Below, piece by piece: positions 52,626-62,327 of a stretch of 64,000 nt of DNA. Made by a program: the position numbers and the translations under genes. The DNA lies in assembly GCF_019880555.1 (NCBI RefSeq), contig NZ_JAINVU010000004.1, forward strand, positions 1-64,000, given 5' to 3'. The stretch's first letter is position 1; each line of letters starts with the position of its first letter. The notes beneath the pieces are model-generated. The model made no database searches. It was not told the origin of the DNA and saw nothing but the letters and a program-made list of their open reading frames with translations. This DNA comes from Hephaestia mangrovi (GTDB lineage Bacteria > Pseudomonadota > Alphaproteobacteria > Sphingomonadales > Sphingomonadaceae).

Positions 52626-54236
52626 TCAGCCGCGACGCGCGATCATGCCGGACCATGCGCCGATCGTGCCGCCGTCGATGCTGCCGGTCGAGACGATCGG
52701 CGTCCAGCCCGCCGGCGTCCACTCGATCGTGTCGCCGCCGAGGTTGAAGGCGCATAACAGCCGTTCGTCGCCTTCGACACGCTCGAAGGCAAGAAGTTCG
52801 TGCGGGGTTTCGACCGGAATCAGCGCGCCGCCGCGCAGCGCCGGATGCCGGTTGCGCAGATCGAGCATCGCCCGCGTCCAGTGGAGCAGTGAGCGGGGAT
52901 CGCCCTCCTGCACGTCGATCGCGCGGCCGATATTGTCGTCACCGAACGGCAGCCAGGGCGTGCCGTTGGTAAAGCCGTGGCCGGCCTCGTCCCGCCGCCA
53001 CGGCATCGGCGTCCGCGCGCCGTCGCGCGACAGGGTGAGCGGCCAGTTGGCGATCGCTTCGGGATCCTGCAGTGCCTCGAACGGGATATCGACCTGGCCG
53101 AGGCCGAGCTCCTCGCCATTGTAGAGGATGATGTTGCCGCGCAGCGTGGCGAGCAGCAGCAGCTTCATCCGCGCGAAGGCGTCGTGCGCTTCGGGCGGCG
53201 CCCAGCGCGAAACGGCGCGGGGCGCATCGTGGTTCTCGAACGCCCAGCTCGGCCAGCCGGTATCCGGCGTAGTCGGCCATTTCGCCATCGCGCTGCGCAC
53301 CACATTTGCGGTCAGGCGGTCGGCATAAAGGAAATCGAAGCCATAGGCGCTGTCGAGCCGGCGGCCGGGCAGCGTGAACAATTTCATCTCGCGCTCGGCC
53401 TCGGCGCCGCCGACCTCGGCGACGGTGAAGCGCGCGCCATAGTCGTCCATCAGCGCGCGGACACGCTCCAGGAACGGCAGGATGTCGGCATGGCTCTGGT
53501 TGTAGCGGTGGAGCTGGAAATCGAACGGGCGCGTGCGCGGGCTGCCGTCGTCGGGCGCGGGCGGATTATCGGTCAGCGCGGGATCGTGCATCGCGAAGTT
53601 GATCGCGTCGAGCCGAAAGCCGTCGACGCCGCGGTCCAGCCAGAAGCGCGCGGTATCGAGCAGCTCGTCCTGCACCGCCGGATTGCGGACGTTGAGCTGC
53701 GGCTGCTGCTTCAGGAAATTGTGGAGATAATATTGGCCGCGCCGCGCGTCCCACGTCCAGGCCGGGCCGCCGAACACCGACTGCCAGTTGGACGGCGGGC
53801 TACCATCGGGCTTGGCATCGGCCCAGACGTACCAATCGGCGTGCGCGCCGTCGCGCGATGAGCGGCTGTCGGCGAACCAGGGATGCTGGTCCGAGCTGTG
53901 CGACCACACCTGATCGATGATGACCTTCAGGTCGAGGGCATGTGCGCGCTCCACCAGCGCATCGAAATCGGCGAGCGTGCCGAAGATCCGATCGACATCG
54001 CGATAGTCGGCCACGTCATAGCCGAAATCGGCCATCGGCGAGGTGAAGAAGGGCGACAGCCAGATCGCGTCGACGCTGAGGCTGGCGACATAATCGAGAT
54101 GCTGGGTGATTCCGGGCAAGTCGCCGATGCCGTCGCCGTTCGAATCGGCGAAGCTGCGCGGGTAAATCTGGTAGATCGCGGCACCGCGCCACCATTCGGC
54201 GGCTCGCGTCATCGGCTGGGGGGATTGGTCGTTCAC
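52626..54236 (-). CDS. Cytoplasmic alpha-glucosidase (GH13_23 type)
   Basis: 536 residues, no signal peptide. The N-terminus R-G-A-A-I-Y-Q-I-Y-P-R-S-F-A-D-S-N-G-D-G is typical of alpha-glucosidases/oligo-1,6-glucosidases. The GH13 motifs are D-Q-V-W-S-H-S near 113, D-G-F-R-L-D-A-I-N-F with the nucleophile near 220, V-A-E-V-G near 290, and F-E-N-H-D-A-P-R near 348. It cleaves maltodextrins from the non-reducing end. The start is GTG at 54236, directly behind the amylase stop TGA, so both are co-translated. Confidence 0.93.
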   Translation of the reverse strand: MNDQSPQPMTRAAEWWRGAAIYQIYPRSFADSNGDGIGDLPGITQHLDYVASLSVDAIWLSPFFTSPMADFGYDVADYRDVDRIFGTLADFDALVERAHALDLKVIIDQVWSHSSDQHPWFADSRSSRDGAHADWYVWADAKPDGSPPSNWQSVFGGPAWTWDARRGQYYLHNFLKQQPQLNVRNPAVQDELLDTARFWLDRGVDGFRLDAINFAMHDPALTDNPPAPDDGSPRTRPFDFQLHRYNQSHADILPFLERVRALMDDYGARFTVAEVGGAEAEREMKLFTLPGRRLDSAYGFDFLYADRLTANVVRSAMAKWPTTPDTGWPSWAFENHDAPRAVSRWAPPEAHDAFARMKLLLLATLRGNIILYNGEELGLGQVDIPFEALQDPEAIANWPLTLSRDGARTPMPWRRDEAGHGFTNGTPWLPFGDDNIGRAIDVQEGDPRSLLHWTRAMLDLRNRHPALRGGALIPVETPHELLAFERVEGDERLLCAFNLGGDTIEWTPAGWTPIVSTGSIDGGTIGAWSGMIARRG

Positions 54237-56063
54237 TCAATGAGCCTTTGCGGCGCACACGGCATAGCCGAACGGCGCGAGGGAGAGATGCAGGCTGCCG
54301 GGCGCGGTCGCGGTTGCCGCGCAGCCGTTGCCGGCGAGCGTGTCGAACGCGGTCGAGCCGGTCTCGATCAGCACATTAGCGTCGAGCGGTGTGGCGGCGG
54401 TGTTGAAAGCGATCAGATATTCCGCGCCGGTATCCGGATCGAAGCGCGAGACGGCAAACAGGCCGGGCGCGTCGCCGGCGTAGCGGACGATCTGGCGCCC
54501 GCGAGTCAGCGCGGGGTGCGATGTGCGCAGCTTTGCCAGCATGGCGATTTCGCGGAACAGCGGCTGGTCCTCGTCGAAATTGTCGATTGCGGTGGTGGCG
54601 TTGCTGCCGATCAGGCTGTCCGCGTTATAGCTCGCTACCTTGCTGGCGAACATATCCTGCCGCGCATCCTGATCGCCGCCCGCGCCGGCAAAGCCCTGCT
54701 CGTCACCCGAATAGATCGTCGGCACGCCGCGCAGCGTGAGCAGCATGGCGTGGGCGAGCAGGTCGCGCTTGAGAATCTCGTCAGGCGAGGCCTTGGGCAG
54801 CGCGGTGCGCAGGAACATGCCGACCCGGCCGAAATCGTGGTTGCCGAGGAAGGTCGGTAGCGTCATCGCCGCGTCCGCCCCGCCCGCGTAGAGCGGATCG
54901 GCGGCGAACAGGCGGGCCAGCTCCTCGGTCCCCGCCTTGCCCTCGACGACGTCGTTCACCGCACGGGCAAAGGCGAAATCGAGCACCGCGGGAATGCCGT
55001 CGGTGCGGGTGTGCTCGGCGAGGTGCGCCGGGTCCATGTCGCCGGTCGCTACTTCGCCGAAAATGTGGAAATGCGGGATGCCGTCAGCCTTGGCGCGCGC
55101 CAGCATCGCGGGGACGAAGCGGCGCCAGAAGGCCGAATTGACGTGCTGCTCGGTATCGATGCGGAAGCCGTCGATGCGGAAATCGTCGATCCACTTGCCG
55201 AAGATGTCGATGAAGCCCTGCACGACACGCGGGTTCTCGGTCATCAGATCGTCGAGCCCGGCGAAATCGCCCATCGTCGAACTCTCGCCCTTGAAGGTCG
55301 AGTTGCCGCGATTGTGGTAATAGATCGGATCGTTGAGCCAGTCGGGCACCTTCTCATGCGCCTCGGCCTTGGGGATGACGACCTGATAGGCGTAATTCGG
55401 ATCGGTGAGCTTGGCGAAATTGTCCGCGGTCATCACCTGATCGCCGGCGAAACCGGGATTGATCGGCTTGCCGTGGACGCCACCCTGGCGTTGATAAGGA
55501 TAGTCAGCGATGCTGCGATAGGCGCACCCGCTCTCGGGGCAATCGCGATACTGGATCACGTCCGCGGTGTGGTTCACCACGATATCCATATAGACCTTCA
55601 TGCCGCGTGCGTGCGCGGCATCGACCAGCGTCTTGAAATCGGCATTGGTGCCGAAATGCGGATCGACGCGCGTGAAATCGGTGATCCAATAGCCGTGATA
55701 GCCGGCTGATTCGTGCCCCGGCGGCCCCTGCACGGGTTTGTTCTTGAAGATCGGCCCCACCCAGATCGCGGTCGCGCCGAGCGCCTGGATGTACGGCAGC
55801 TTTTCGGTCAGCCCTTTCAGGTCGCCGCCGTGATAGAAGGCCTTATCGGCAGGATCGAAGCCGGTGACGAGGCGGCCGCCGGTCAGGCCGCCTTTGTCGT
55901 TCGACGGATCGCCGTTGGCGAAGCGATCAGGCAGCAGGAAATAGATCACCTCGTCCTGCGGCAGGCGCGCGGTGACGGTGGCTGGCGCCGCATCGGGCGC
56001 GGCGGCGGCAGGCATCGCGATCGTGGCCGCGAGCGCGGCGGCGAGCCATGTGCGCCTCATCAT
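54237..56063 (-). CDS. Secreted GH13 alpha-amylase
   Basis: 608 residues. The ATG-ATG at 56058-56063 is preceded by GGAGGGG, and the signal peptide R-R-T-W-L-A-A-A-L-A-A-T-I-A-M-P-A-A-A-A follows. The catalytic sites are D-I-V-V-N-H-T near 150, D-G-F-R-I-D-T-E-Q-H with the nucleophile near 300, I-F-G-E-V-A-T-G-D, and F-L-G-N-H-D-F-G-R. The N-terminal E-V-I-Y-F-L-L-P-D-R-F-A-N-G-D is typical of bacterial alpha-amylases and cyclomaltodextrinases. It is the first gene of the minus-strand sugar unit; operator copy 3 lies upstream. Confidence 0.93.
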   Translation of the reverse strand: MMRRTWLAAALAATIAMPAAAAPDAAPATVTARLPQDEVIYFLLPDRFANGDPSNDKGGLTGGRLVTGFDPADKAFYHGGDLKGLTEKLPYIQALGATAIWVGPIFKNKPVQGPPGHESAGYHGYWITDFTRVDPHFGTNADFKTLVDAAHARGMKVYMDIVVNHTADVIQYRDCPESGCAYRSIADYPYQRQGGVHGKPINPGFAGDQVMTADNFAKLTDPNYAYQVVIPKAEAHEKVPDWLNDPIYYHNRGNSTFKGESSTMGDFAGLDDLMTENPRVVQGFIDIFGKWIDDFRIDGFRIDTEQHVNSAFWRRFVPAMLARAKADGIPHFHIFGEVATGDMDPAHLAEHTRTDGIPAVLDFAFARAVNDVVEGKAGTEELARLFAADPLYAGGADAAMTLPTFLGNHDFGRVGMFLRTALPKASPDEILKRDLLAHAMLLTLRGVPTIYSGDEQGFAGAGGDQDARQDMFASKVASYNADSLIGSNATTAIDNFDEDQPLFREIAMLAKLRTSHPALTRGRQIVRYAGDAPGLFAVSRFDPDTGAEYLIAFNTAATPLDANVLIETGSTAFDTLAGNGCAATATAPGSLHLSLAPFGYAVCAAKAH

Positions 56064-56142
56064 ATCCCCTCCCTGTGCGGCCGATATGAGCCGCTCTTTC
56101 GCGCCTTGTCTGGATTTGCGCCGCCCGGAAGCCAAGCCCCCG

Positions 56143-56156
56143 ACATACGTATTCAA
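56143..56156. promoter_or_regulatory. ATACGTAT operator, copy 3 (amylase/LacI divergent region)
   Basis: ACATACGTATTCAA, core at 56145-56152, lies between the divergent amylase operon and the LacI-family gene, 80 bases from one start and 68 from the other. It is the same motif as copies 1 and 2, and is well placed for repression of the operon and autoregulation. Confidence 0.65.
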
Positions 56157-56223
56157 GCACTTTTGCGGCCCCGCTTTCCTTCGCCGCGCGGTTGGGATTA
56201 AGACAGACGCTGAAGGAGAGGAC

Positions 56224-57243
56224 ATGTCGGCCGAAAAGCCAACGTCGTTCGACATCGCCGCATTGGCCGGGGTTTCACAGCCCACCGTGTCGCGCGCGTT
56301 GCGTGGTGATCGTTCGGTCAATCCGGCGACGCGGATGCGGATCGAGGCGATCGCGCGGCAGCTCAATTATACCGTCGATCGCAATGCCTCGGCGCTGCGC
56401 CGCGGCCAGAGCAACACGATCGCGCTGCTGTTCTTCGAGGATACCGCGCCCGACGGCTCGGCGATCAATCCGTTCTTCCTGTCGATGCTCGAATCGATCC
56501 TGCGCACCTGCGCCGCGCGCGGTTACGACCTGCTCACCTCGTTCCAGCGGCTGTCGGGCGATTGGCATATGGATTACGAGGATGCGCGCAAGGCCGACGG
56601 CATCATCCTGCTGGGCTATGGCGATTACGAACTGTATCGCTCGCGACTGGAGCAATTGCGCTCGCAAGGGACGCATTTCGTCCGCTGGGGCTCGGTCGAA
56701 CCCGATAGCGGTGGGGCGACGATTGGCTGCGACAATATCGCGGGCGGCACGGCGGCGGGGCGGCGGCTGGTCGACCAGGGGCGCCGCCATATCGCCTTCC
56801 TCGGCGATGCCTCTGGCCATTATCCCGAATTCCGCGATCGCTATCGTGGCCTGTGCGGTGTGCTGCGTGACGCCGGCCTCGCGGTCGATCCCGGCCTGCA
56901 AGCCGATGCGCTGTCGGCCGAGGAATCGGGTTATGAGGCGACGCGGCGGCTGCTGGGACGCGACATCGCCTTCGACGCGATCTTCGCCGCATCCGACATG
57001 ATCGCGATCGGCGCGCTGCACGCGCTGGAAGAGGCCGGCCTGCGGGTGCCGGACGACGTTGCGCTGATCGGTTTCGACGACATTCCGGCGGCGAGCCTCA
57101 GCCACCCGCCGCTTACCACCGTCGCCCAGGATTATCGCCGTGCCGGCGAGGTGCTGGTCGATACGCTGATCGCGCGCATCGCCGGCAAATCGACCGACAC
57201 GATGCTGCTGCCCCCGCACCTTGTGGTAAGAAAATCGGGCTGA
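56224..57243 (+). CDS. LacI-family transcriptional regulator of the glucan locus
   Basis: 339 residues, start ATG after AAGGAGAGG. The HTH at about 10-55 reads [20 protein letters not shown] with hinge-helix R-N-A-S-A-L-R-R-G. The effector domain has the usual [10 protein letters not shown] and [10 protein letters not shown]. It is divergent from the amylase operon and most probably binds the ATACGTAT sites, with maltose or a maltodextrin as the likely effector (inferred from neighbours). Confidence 0.93.
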   Translation: MSAEKPTSFDIAALAGVSQPTVSRALRGDRSVNPATRMRIEAIARQLNYTVDRNASALRRGQSNTIALLFFEDTAPDGSAINPFFLSMLESILRTCAARGYDLLTSFQRLSGDWHMDYEDARKADGIILLGYGDYELYRSRLEQLRSQGTHFVRWGSVEPDSGGATIGCDNIAGGTAAGRRLVDQGRRHIAFLGDASGHYPEFRDRYRGLCGVLRDAGLAVDPGLQADALSAEESGYEATRRLLGRDIAFDAIFAASDMIAIGALHALEEAGLRVPDDVALIGFDDIPAASLSHPPLTTVAQDYRRAGEVLVDTLIARIAGKSTDTMLLPPHLVVRKSG

Positions 57244-57303
57244 GACGTTGCCCGACGGATCGACCGCCTTATGTTGGGCGTTCCTGATGAAAGGGAGCTT
57301 CGC

Positions 57304-57936
57304 ATGGAGCGATCGGGAATCTTCGATATGTCACGACGCGGCGTTCTTGCCGGCAGTGCTGCAACGGCAGCTGTTACCACCATGCCGCGCGCGGCGCAGG
57401 CCGCGCCGGCGCCGGCCGAGCCTGCCACCGGGCACGTATCGCTGACGGTCAATGGCGAGCGCCATGATCTGACGCTCGATACGCGTACCACGCTGCTCGA
57501 TGCGCTGCGCGAGCACCTCCAGCTCACCGGCACCAAGAAGGGCTGCGATCACGGCCAGTGCGGCGCGTGCACGGTGATCGTCGACGGGCGGCGGATCAAT
57601 TCCTGCCTCAGTCTTGCGGTGATGCACGACGGCGACGAGGTGACGACGATCGAGGGACTGGGCACGCCCGACAAGCTGCATCCGATGCAGGCGGCGTTCG
57701 TCAAGCATGACGGCTATCAGTGCGGCTATTGCACGCCGGGGCAGATCTGCTCCGCCGTCGCCACGCTCGGCGAGATCGCCGACGACGTGCCGAGCCACGT
57801 CACCCAGGACCTCACCGCCAAGGCACGGTTGACCAACGACGAGCTGCGCGAGCGGATGAGCGGCAACATCTGCCGCTGCGGCGCCTATTCGAACATCGTC
57901 GAGGCGATTACCGAAGTGGCGGGAGAAAAGGCATGA
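57304..57936 (+). CDS. paoA: PaoA-like 2Fe-2S subunit of periplasmic aldehyde oxidoreductase
   Basis: 210 residues from the ATG at 57304 (AAGGGAG). A Tat signal is present ([11 protein letters not shown] near 10). The first [2Fe-2S] cluster cysteines are in [10 protein letters not shown] near 80 with a fourth in N-S-C-L; the second cluster is in C-G-Y-C-T-P-G and G-N-I-C-R-C-G. It passes electrons from the molybdenum subunit. It overlaps paoB by ATGA. An alternative name would be YagT-type or xanthine-dehydrogenase-family small subunit. Confidence 0.9.
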   Translation: MERSGIFDMSRRGVLAGSAATAAVTTMPRAAQAAPAPAEPATGHVSLTVNGERHDLTLDTRTTLLDALREHLQLTGTKKGCDHGQCGACTVIVDGRRINSCLSLAVMHDGDEVTTIEGLGTPDKLHPMQAAFVKHDGYQCGYCTPGQICSAVATLGEIADDVPSHVTQDLTAKARLTNDELRERMSGNICRCGAYSNIVEAITEVAGEKA

Positions 57937-58883
57937 GGCCGTTCACCTACGAACGCGCTGCCTCGCCCGCCGCCGCTGCCAAGGCCGCCGCGGCGACGCC
58001 GGGCGCCAAGTTCATCGCCGGCGGCACCAATCTGCTCGACCTGATGAAGCTCGAGATCGAGGCGCCCGCGCACCTGATCGACGTCAACGGCCTCAAGCTC
58101 GACACGATCGAGGAAACCGATGAGGGCGGCTTGCGGATCGGTGCGCTGGTCCGCAACACCGATCTCGCCGCCGACCGGCGCGTGCGGCGCGATTACGGCG
58201 TGTTGACCCGCGCGATCGTCGCCGGTGCCTCGGGGCAGTTGCGCAACAAGGCGACCACCGGCGGCAACCTGATGCAGCGCACGCGGTGCCCCTATTTCTA
58301 CGATCCCAACATGCCGTGCAACAAGCGCAAGCCGGGTTCGGGGTGCGCCGCGATCCAGGGCTTCAGCCGCTCGCTGGCGGTGATCGGCGGGTCGGAGGCG
58401 TGTATCGCCACCTATCCCGGCGACATGGCGGTGGCGATGCGCGTGCTTGATGCCGGGGTGGAGACAGTGAAGCCCGACGGCGAGACGCGCACGATTCCGA
58501 TCGCCGACTTCCATCGCCTGCCCGGCGACACGCCCGACGTCGAGACCGCGCTCGATCCGGGCGAGCTGATCACCGCGGTCACGCTGCCCAAACCGGTCGG
58601 CGGTGCGCATTTCTATCACAAGGTGCGCGATCGGGCGTCTTACGCCTTCGCGCTCGTCTCGGTTGCCGCGATCGTGCAGAAGGACGGCAGCGGGCGCGTC
58701 GCGTTCGGCGGGGTCGCGCCGAAGCCGTGGCGGGTCGAAGCGGCGGAAGCCGGCATGTCGCAAGGCGCGAAGGCGGTCACCGCACAAGCCTTTGCCGATG
58801 CCAACCCCACGCGCGAGAACCGTTTCAAGCTGCCGCTTGCCGAGCGCACGCTCGATGCGGTGTTGGCGCAAGCGAGGGCCTGA
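57933..58883 (+). CDS. paoB: PaoB-like FAD subunit of aldehyde oxidoreductase
   Basis: 316 residues. FAD contacts are in [10 protein letters not shown] near 30 and T-T-G-G-N-L-M-Q near 110. The insertion [14 protein letters not shown] and G-C-A-A-I matches the cysteine-rich loop that holds a [4Fe-4S] cluster in PaoB. It receives electrons from PaoA. It has no own export signal and should travel with PaoA. It starts inside the paoA stop, and paoC follows after three bases. Confidence 0.9.
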   Translation: MRPFTYERAASPAAAAKAAAATPGAKFIAGGTNLLDLMKLEIEAPAHLIDVNGLKLDTIEETDEGGLRIGALVRNTDLAADRRVRRDYGVLTRAIVAGASGQLRNKATTGGNLMQRTRCPYFYDPNMPCNKRKPGSGCAAIQGFSRSLAVIGGSEACIATYPGDMAVAMRVLDAGVETVKPDGETRTIPIADFHRLPGDTPDVETALDPGELITAVTLPKPVGGAHFYHKVRDRASYAFALVSVAAIVQKDGSGRVAFGGVAPKPWRVEAAEAGMSQGAKAVTAQAFADANPTRENRFKLPLAERTLDAVLAQARA

Positions 58884-58886
58884 GCC

Positions 58887-61079
58887 ATGAAGTTCGACAC
58901 CCCCGCCACCACGAACCCGATCGACCGGATGACGGTCGTCGGCCGCCCGACGCCGCGGATCGACGGCAAGTACAAGACCACCGGCACCGCGCCTTATGCC
59001 TATGAACGGCACGATGTGAACGCCGATCCGGCCTATGGCTATATGCTCGGCGCGGCGATCGCCAAGGGCACGATCCGCTCGATCGACACCAGCGAGGCCG
59101 AGGCGGCGCCCGGCGTGCGCGCGATCGTGACCTACAAGAATTCGGGGCCGATCGCGGTCGGCCGGTTCAACACTGCCAAGCTGCTCGGCGGGCCGGAGAT
59201 CGAGCATTATCACCAGGCGGTCGCCATCGTCGTCGCCGATACGTTCGAGCAGGCCCGCGCGGCGGCGCGGCTGATCCGCGTCGATTATGCCCGCGCCGAG
59301 GGGCAATATGATCTCGCCCAGGCCAAGGCCTCGGCGACGATGCCCAAGGGCAATGCCGACGTGCAGCACGGCGATTTCGCCACGGCTTATGCGGCCGCAC
59401 CAGTCACGCTGGACGAGACCTACACCACGCCCGATCAGTCCCATGCGATGATGGAGCCGATGGCGTCGACGGCGGTGTGGGATGGCGACGAGCTTATCCT
59501 CTACACATCGAACCAGATGATCGATTGGGGGCGCGGCGACGTCGCCAAGACGCTGGGCATACCCAAAGAGAAGGTGCGGCTGGTGTCGCCTTATATCGGC
59601 GGCGGTTTCGGCGGCAAATTGTTCGTTCGCGCCGAAGCGATCCTCGCGGCGCTCGGCAGCCGCGCGGCAAAACGGCCGGTCAAGATTGCGCTGGCGCGGC
59701 CGGAGATTTTCAACAACACCACCCACCGCCCGGCGACGATCCAGCGCATCCGCATCGGCGCGACGAAGGATGGCAAGATCACCGCCACCGCGCACGAGGC
59801 ATGGTCGGGCAACCTGCCCGGCGGCGATCCCGAAGGTGCGACATCGCAGAGCAAGCTGTTCTACGCCGGCGCCAATCGCTCGATCGCCGAGCGGCTGGCG
59901 ACGCTCGACCTGCCAGAGGGCAATGCGATGCGCGCGCCGGGCGAGGCGGCGGGGCTGATGGCGCTCGAAATCGCGATGGACGAGATGGCCGAGAAGCTGG
60001 GCATGGACCCGGTCGAGTTTCGCGCGATCAATGATACCCAGGTCGATCCGATGAAGCCCGAGCGGCCGTTTTCGCAGCGCCATTTCGTCGAGTGTCTGCG
60101 CACCGGCGCCGCCAAATTCGGCTGGAGCCGCCGTAACGCCCGGCCCGGCGCGGTGCGTGACGGCCAGTGGCTGACGGGGCTGGGCATGGCGGGGGCGTTC
60201 CGCAACAATATCGTGCTCGATTCGGGCGCGCGGGTGCGGCTCGATCGCGCCGGGCGGGCGATCGTCGAGACCGACATGACCGACATCGGCACCGGCAGCT
60301 ACACGATCATCGCGCAGACCGCGGCCGAGATGCTCGGCCTGCCGCTCGATCAGGTCGACGTGAGGCTGGGCGATTCGGCATTCCCCGTCTCGGCCGGATC
60401 AGGTGGCCAGTTTGGCGCGAATTGCTCGACCGCGGGCGTTTATGCCGCTTGCGTCAAGCTGCGCGAGGCGATCGCGGCCAAGGCCGGGCTAGACCCCGCG
60501 GCGGCCGAGTTCGCCGATGGCCATGTCGCGGTCGGCAATCGCAAGGTGCCGCTCGCAGGGCTCGCCGACGCCGGCGATCTGATCGGCGAGGACACGATCG
60601 AGTTCGGCGATCTCGACAAGCGATATCAGCAATCGACCTTCGGTGCGCATTTCGTCGAGGTCGGCGTCAACGCCTTTACCGGCGAGGCGCGCATCCGCCG
60701 CATGCTCGCGGTGTGCGATGCCGGGCGTATCCTCAATCCCGTCTCGGCGCGCAGCCAGGTGATCGGCGCGATGACGATGGGCGCGGGCGCGGCGCTGACC
60801 GAGGAGCTGGTGGTCGACAAGCGCTTCGGCTTCTTCGCCAACCACGATCTCGCCCAATATGAGGTGATGGTCCATGCCGACATTCCGCACCAGGAGGTGA
60901 TCTTCCTCGACGGCGCGGACCCGATATCGTCGCCGATGAAGGCGAAAGGTGTCGGCGAGCTCGGCATTTGCGGCATCGCGGCGGCGGTCGCCAACGCGAT
61001 CTACAACGCCACCGGCGTGCGCGTGCGCGATTATCCGATCACGCTCGACAAATATCTCGATCGCTTGCCGGTGGCGTGA
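58887..61079 (+). CDS. paoC: PaoC-like molybdopterin-binding catalytic subunit
   Basis: 730 residues, close to the E. coli length. Molybdenum-cofactor motifs G-G-G-F-G-G-K-L near 236 and G-S-G-G-Q-F-G-A-N-C near 506 are present, and the active-site Glu is in K-G-V-G-E-L-G-I-C near 690. It oxidises aldehydes, probably aromatic ones, in the periplasm with PaoA and PaoB. A MocA-type cofactor maturation gene (paoD) is not seen in the next genes. Confidence 0.92.
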   Translation: MKFDTPATTNPIDRMTVVGRPTPRIDGKYKTTGTAPYAYERHDVNADPAYGYMLGAAIAKGTIRSIDTSEAEAAPGVRAIVTYKNSGPIAVGRFNTAKLLGGPEIEHYHQAVAIVVADTFEQARAAARLIRVDYARAEGQYDLAQAKASATMPKGNADVQHGDFATAYAAAPVTLDETYTTPDQSHAMMEPMASTAVWDGDELILYTSNQMIDWGRGDVAKTLGIPKEKVRLVSPYIGGGFGGKLFVRAEAILAALGSRAAKRPVKIALARPEIFNNTTHRPATIQRIRIGATKDGKITATAHEAWSGNLPGGDPEGATSQSKLFYAGANRSIAERLATLDLPEGNAMRAPGEAAGLMALEIAMDEMAEKLGMDPVEFRAINDTQVDPMKPERPFSQRHFVECLRTGAAKFGWSRRNARPGAVRDGQWLTGLGMAGAFRNNIVLDSGARVRLDRAGRAIVETDMTDIGTGSYTIIAQTAAEMLGLPLDQVDVRLGDSAFPVSAGSGGQFGANCSTAGVYAACVKLREAIAAKAGLDPAAAEFADGHVAVGNRKVPLAGLADAGDLIGEDTIEFGDLDKRYQQSTFGAHFVEVGVNAFTGEARIRRMLAVCDAGRILNPVSARSQVIGAMTMGAGAALTEELVVDKRFGFFANHDLAQYEVMVHADIPHQEVIFLDGADPISSPMKAKGVGELGICGIAAAVANAIYNATGVRVRDYPITLDKYLDRLPVA

Positions 61080-61085
61080 ACCGCC

Positions 61086-61289
61086 TCAGGCGTTACCGCT
61101 TTCCATCCAGCGCAGCAGCGGTTTGAGCGGCGTGATCCAGATGAGCCCGGCGACGACGTAAAAGACCAGCTGCGCCGGCCAGGGCCAGCCTCCGACGATG
61201 CCCGACAGGCTGGCGACCAGCACCGCCCAGATCGTGATGATCGCGAGGATCAGCAGCATGCCGACCGGTTTGCGCCAGTTCGGCGTCAT
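61086..61289 (-). CDS. DUF2842 small membrane protein
   Basis: 67 residues with two hydrophobic segments (about 10-30 and 38-54) and the end W-I-T-P-L-K-P-L-L-R-W-M, typical of the DUF2842 family of alphaproteobacteria. Its ATG overlaps the stop of the formyl-THF cyclo-ligase gene, so they are one unit. The function is unknown. Confidence 0.8.
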   Translation of the reverse strand: MTPNWRKPVGMLLILAIITIWAVLVASLSGIVGGWPWPAQLVFYVVAGLIWITPLKPLLRWMESGNA

Positions 61290-61861
61290 GGTTCGGTCCT
61301 TTCAATCCAGCCCTGTTCGGTGATGACGGCGTGGAGCGGGACGTCCCATGGGTCGGCGGGCAGCGGATCGACATGCTGCACCGACCAGGCGACGCCGATC
61401 CGGCGCGCATCGGGCAGCGCCGCGAAAGCGCGATCGTAATGGCCGGCGCCCTGGCCGAGCCGGTGCAGCGCATGATCGTAGCCGACCAGCGGCGCCAGGA
61501 TGATGTCGGGGCGAACCTCGTCGCTCTCGTCATGCGGCTGCTCCAGCCCGAACGGGCCGGGATGCAGCGCATGATCGGGATGCCAGACGAGGAAACGCAA
61601 GGCGCCGTCGCGATCAACAACGTGCGGCAAGGCCAGCGTGCAGCCATGATCGAGCGCGGCCTGGACGAGGCGCGCGGGATCGGCCTCGCTGCCCAGCGGG
61701 CGATACCCCGCGATCGTCAGGCCGGGACGCAACAGCGCGAGGAACGGCGCCGGCGCTTCGATCGCCGGCGGATCGCCCGCGACGAAAGCGTCGCGTGCAT
61801 CGCGCAACCGGCGGCGTAGCGTGCGCTTGTCAGCGCCGGGCGAGGGTGGTGGGACCGCCAT
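61286..61861 (-). CDS. 5-formyltetrahydrofolate cyclo-ligase
   Basis: 191 residues. K-R-T-L-R-R-R-L-R-D-A-R at the start and the ATP-binding G-Q-G-A-G-H-Y-D-R-A-F near 135 define the family. The enzyme turns 5-formyl-THF into methenyl-THF with ATP. It is placed downstream of the 6S RNA and zapA, the order conserved in many proteobacteria. Confidence 0.93.
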   Translation of the reverse strand: MAVPPPSPGADKRTLRRRLRDARDAFVAGDPPAIEAPAPFLALLRPGLTIAGYRPLGSEADPARLVQAALDHGCTLALPHVVDRDGALRFLVWHPDHALHPGPFGLEQPHDESDEVRPDIILAPLVGYDHALHRLGQGAGHYDRAFAALPDARRIGVAWSVQHVDPLPADPWDVPLHAVITEQGWIERTEP

Positions 61862-61864
61862 GAC

Positions 61865-61990
61865 CGTTTGCCTGAATATCCACTGACGCCCAGAACGTCA
61901 GGTGGGCGCCGTATACGTCGGGCCAGGGCCCGGGCAGGGACAGCTCCCGTGGATGTTGAATAGCCTCAGGGATAATCTATCAGCTCGTAT
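61865..61990 (-). ncRNA. ssrS: 6S RNA (approximate ends)
   Basis: On the minus strand the text T-A-T-C-C-C-T-G-A-G-G-C-T-A-T-T-C then GGGAGCTGTCCCTG corresponds to the E. coli 6S segments TCTGAGATGTTC and GGGCCAGTCCCCTG. At the other end GTGGATATTCAGG can pair with CCTGA..ATCCAC to close the long irregular hairpin. The position between zapA and the 5-formyl-THF cyclo-ligase gene is the conserved 6S location. The ends are estimated, and the version seems shorter than in enterobacteria. 6S RNA binds housekeeping RNA polymerase. Confidence 0.65.
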
Positions 61991-62015
61991 CGGGCAGTGC
62001 CCACCGCCGGCCAAT

Positions 62016-62327
62016 CTAGGAACCCGACGCGCTTTGCTCAAGCGCCGCGGCGATCGCTTCGAGCCGATCGGCGAGGCCGGGCGGCAGCGCGGGCGCTGCG
62101 TCCGCCGCCGCTGCCGGGTTGCGCCGCGCTTCATCGAGGTCATCGGCAAGCATCAAGGCGACGAACATCATCGCGCGCTCGGCGCTCAGCCCGCCCGCGG
62201 CGCGATCGGCATCCGCCCAGCGCTCTTCCAGCATGCGGCCAAGCCGCTCGACCTGCGCTTCCTCGCCGTCGCGACACAATACCTGATGGTGGCGGCCACC
62301 AATCGTCAGCGTCACTTCCGCCATCAC
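62016..62327 (-). CDS. zapA: Cell division protein ZapA
   Basis: 103 residues. The globular head A-E-V-T-L-T-I-G-G-R-H-H-Q-V and the helix A-E-R-A-M-M-F-V-A-L-M-L-A-D-D-L are those of ZapA, which bundles FtsZ filaments. The coiled-coil tail is followed by an alanine-rich end. Its start overlaps the stop of the small upstream gene (ATGA). Confidence 0.88.
   Translation of the reverse strand: MMAEVTLTIGGRHHQVLCRDGEEAQVERLGRMLEERWADADRAAGGLSAERAMMFVALMLADDLDEARRNPAAAADAAPALPPGLADRLEAIAAALEQSASGS

Noticed and set aside
57885-60083. 732-codon minus-strand open frame antisense to paoB and paoC
   Set aside because: It is a shadow of the plus-strand operon, whose cofactor motifs are intact.
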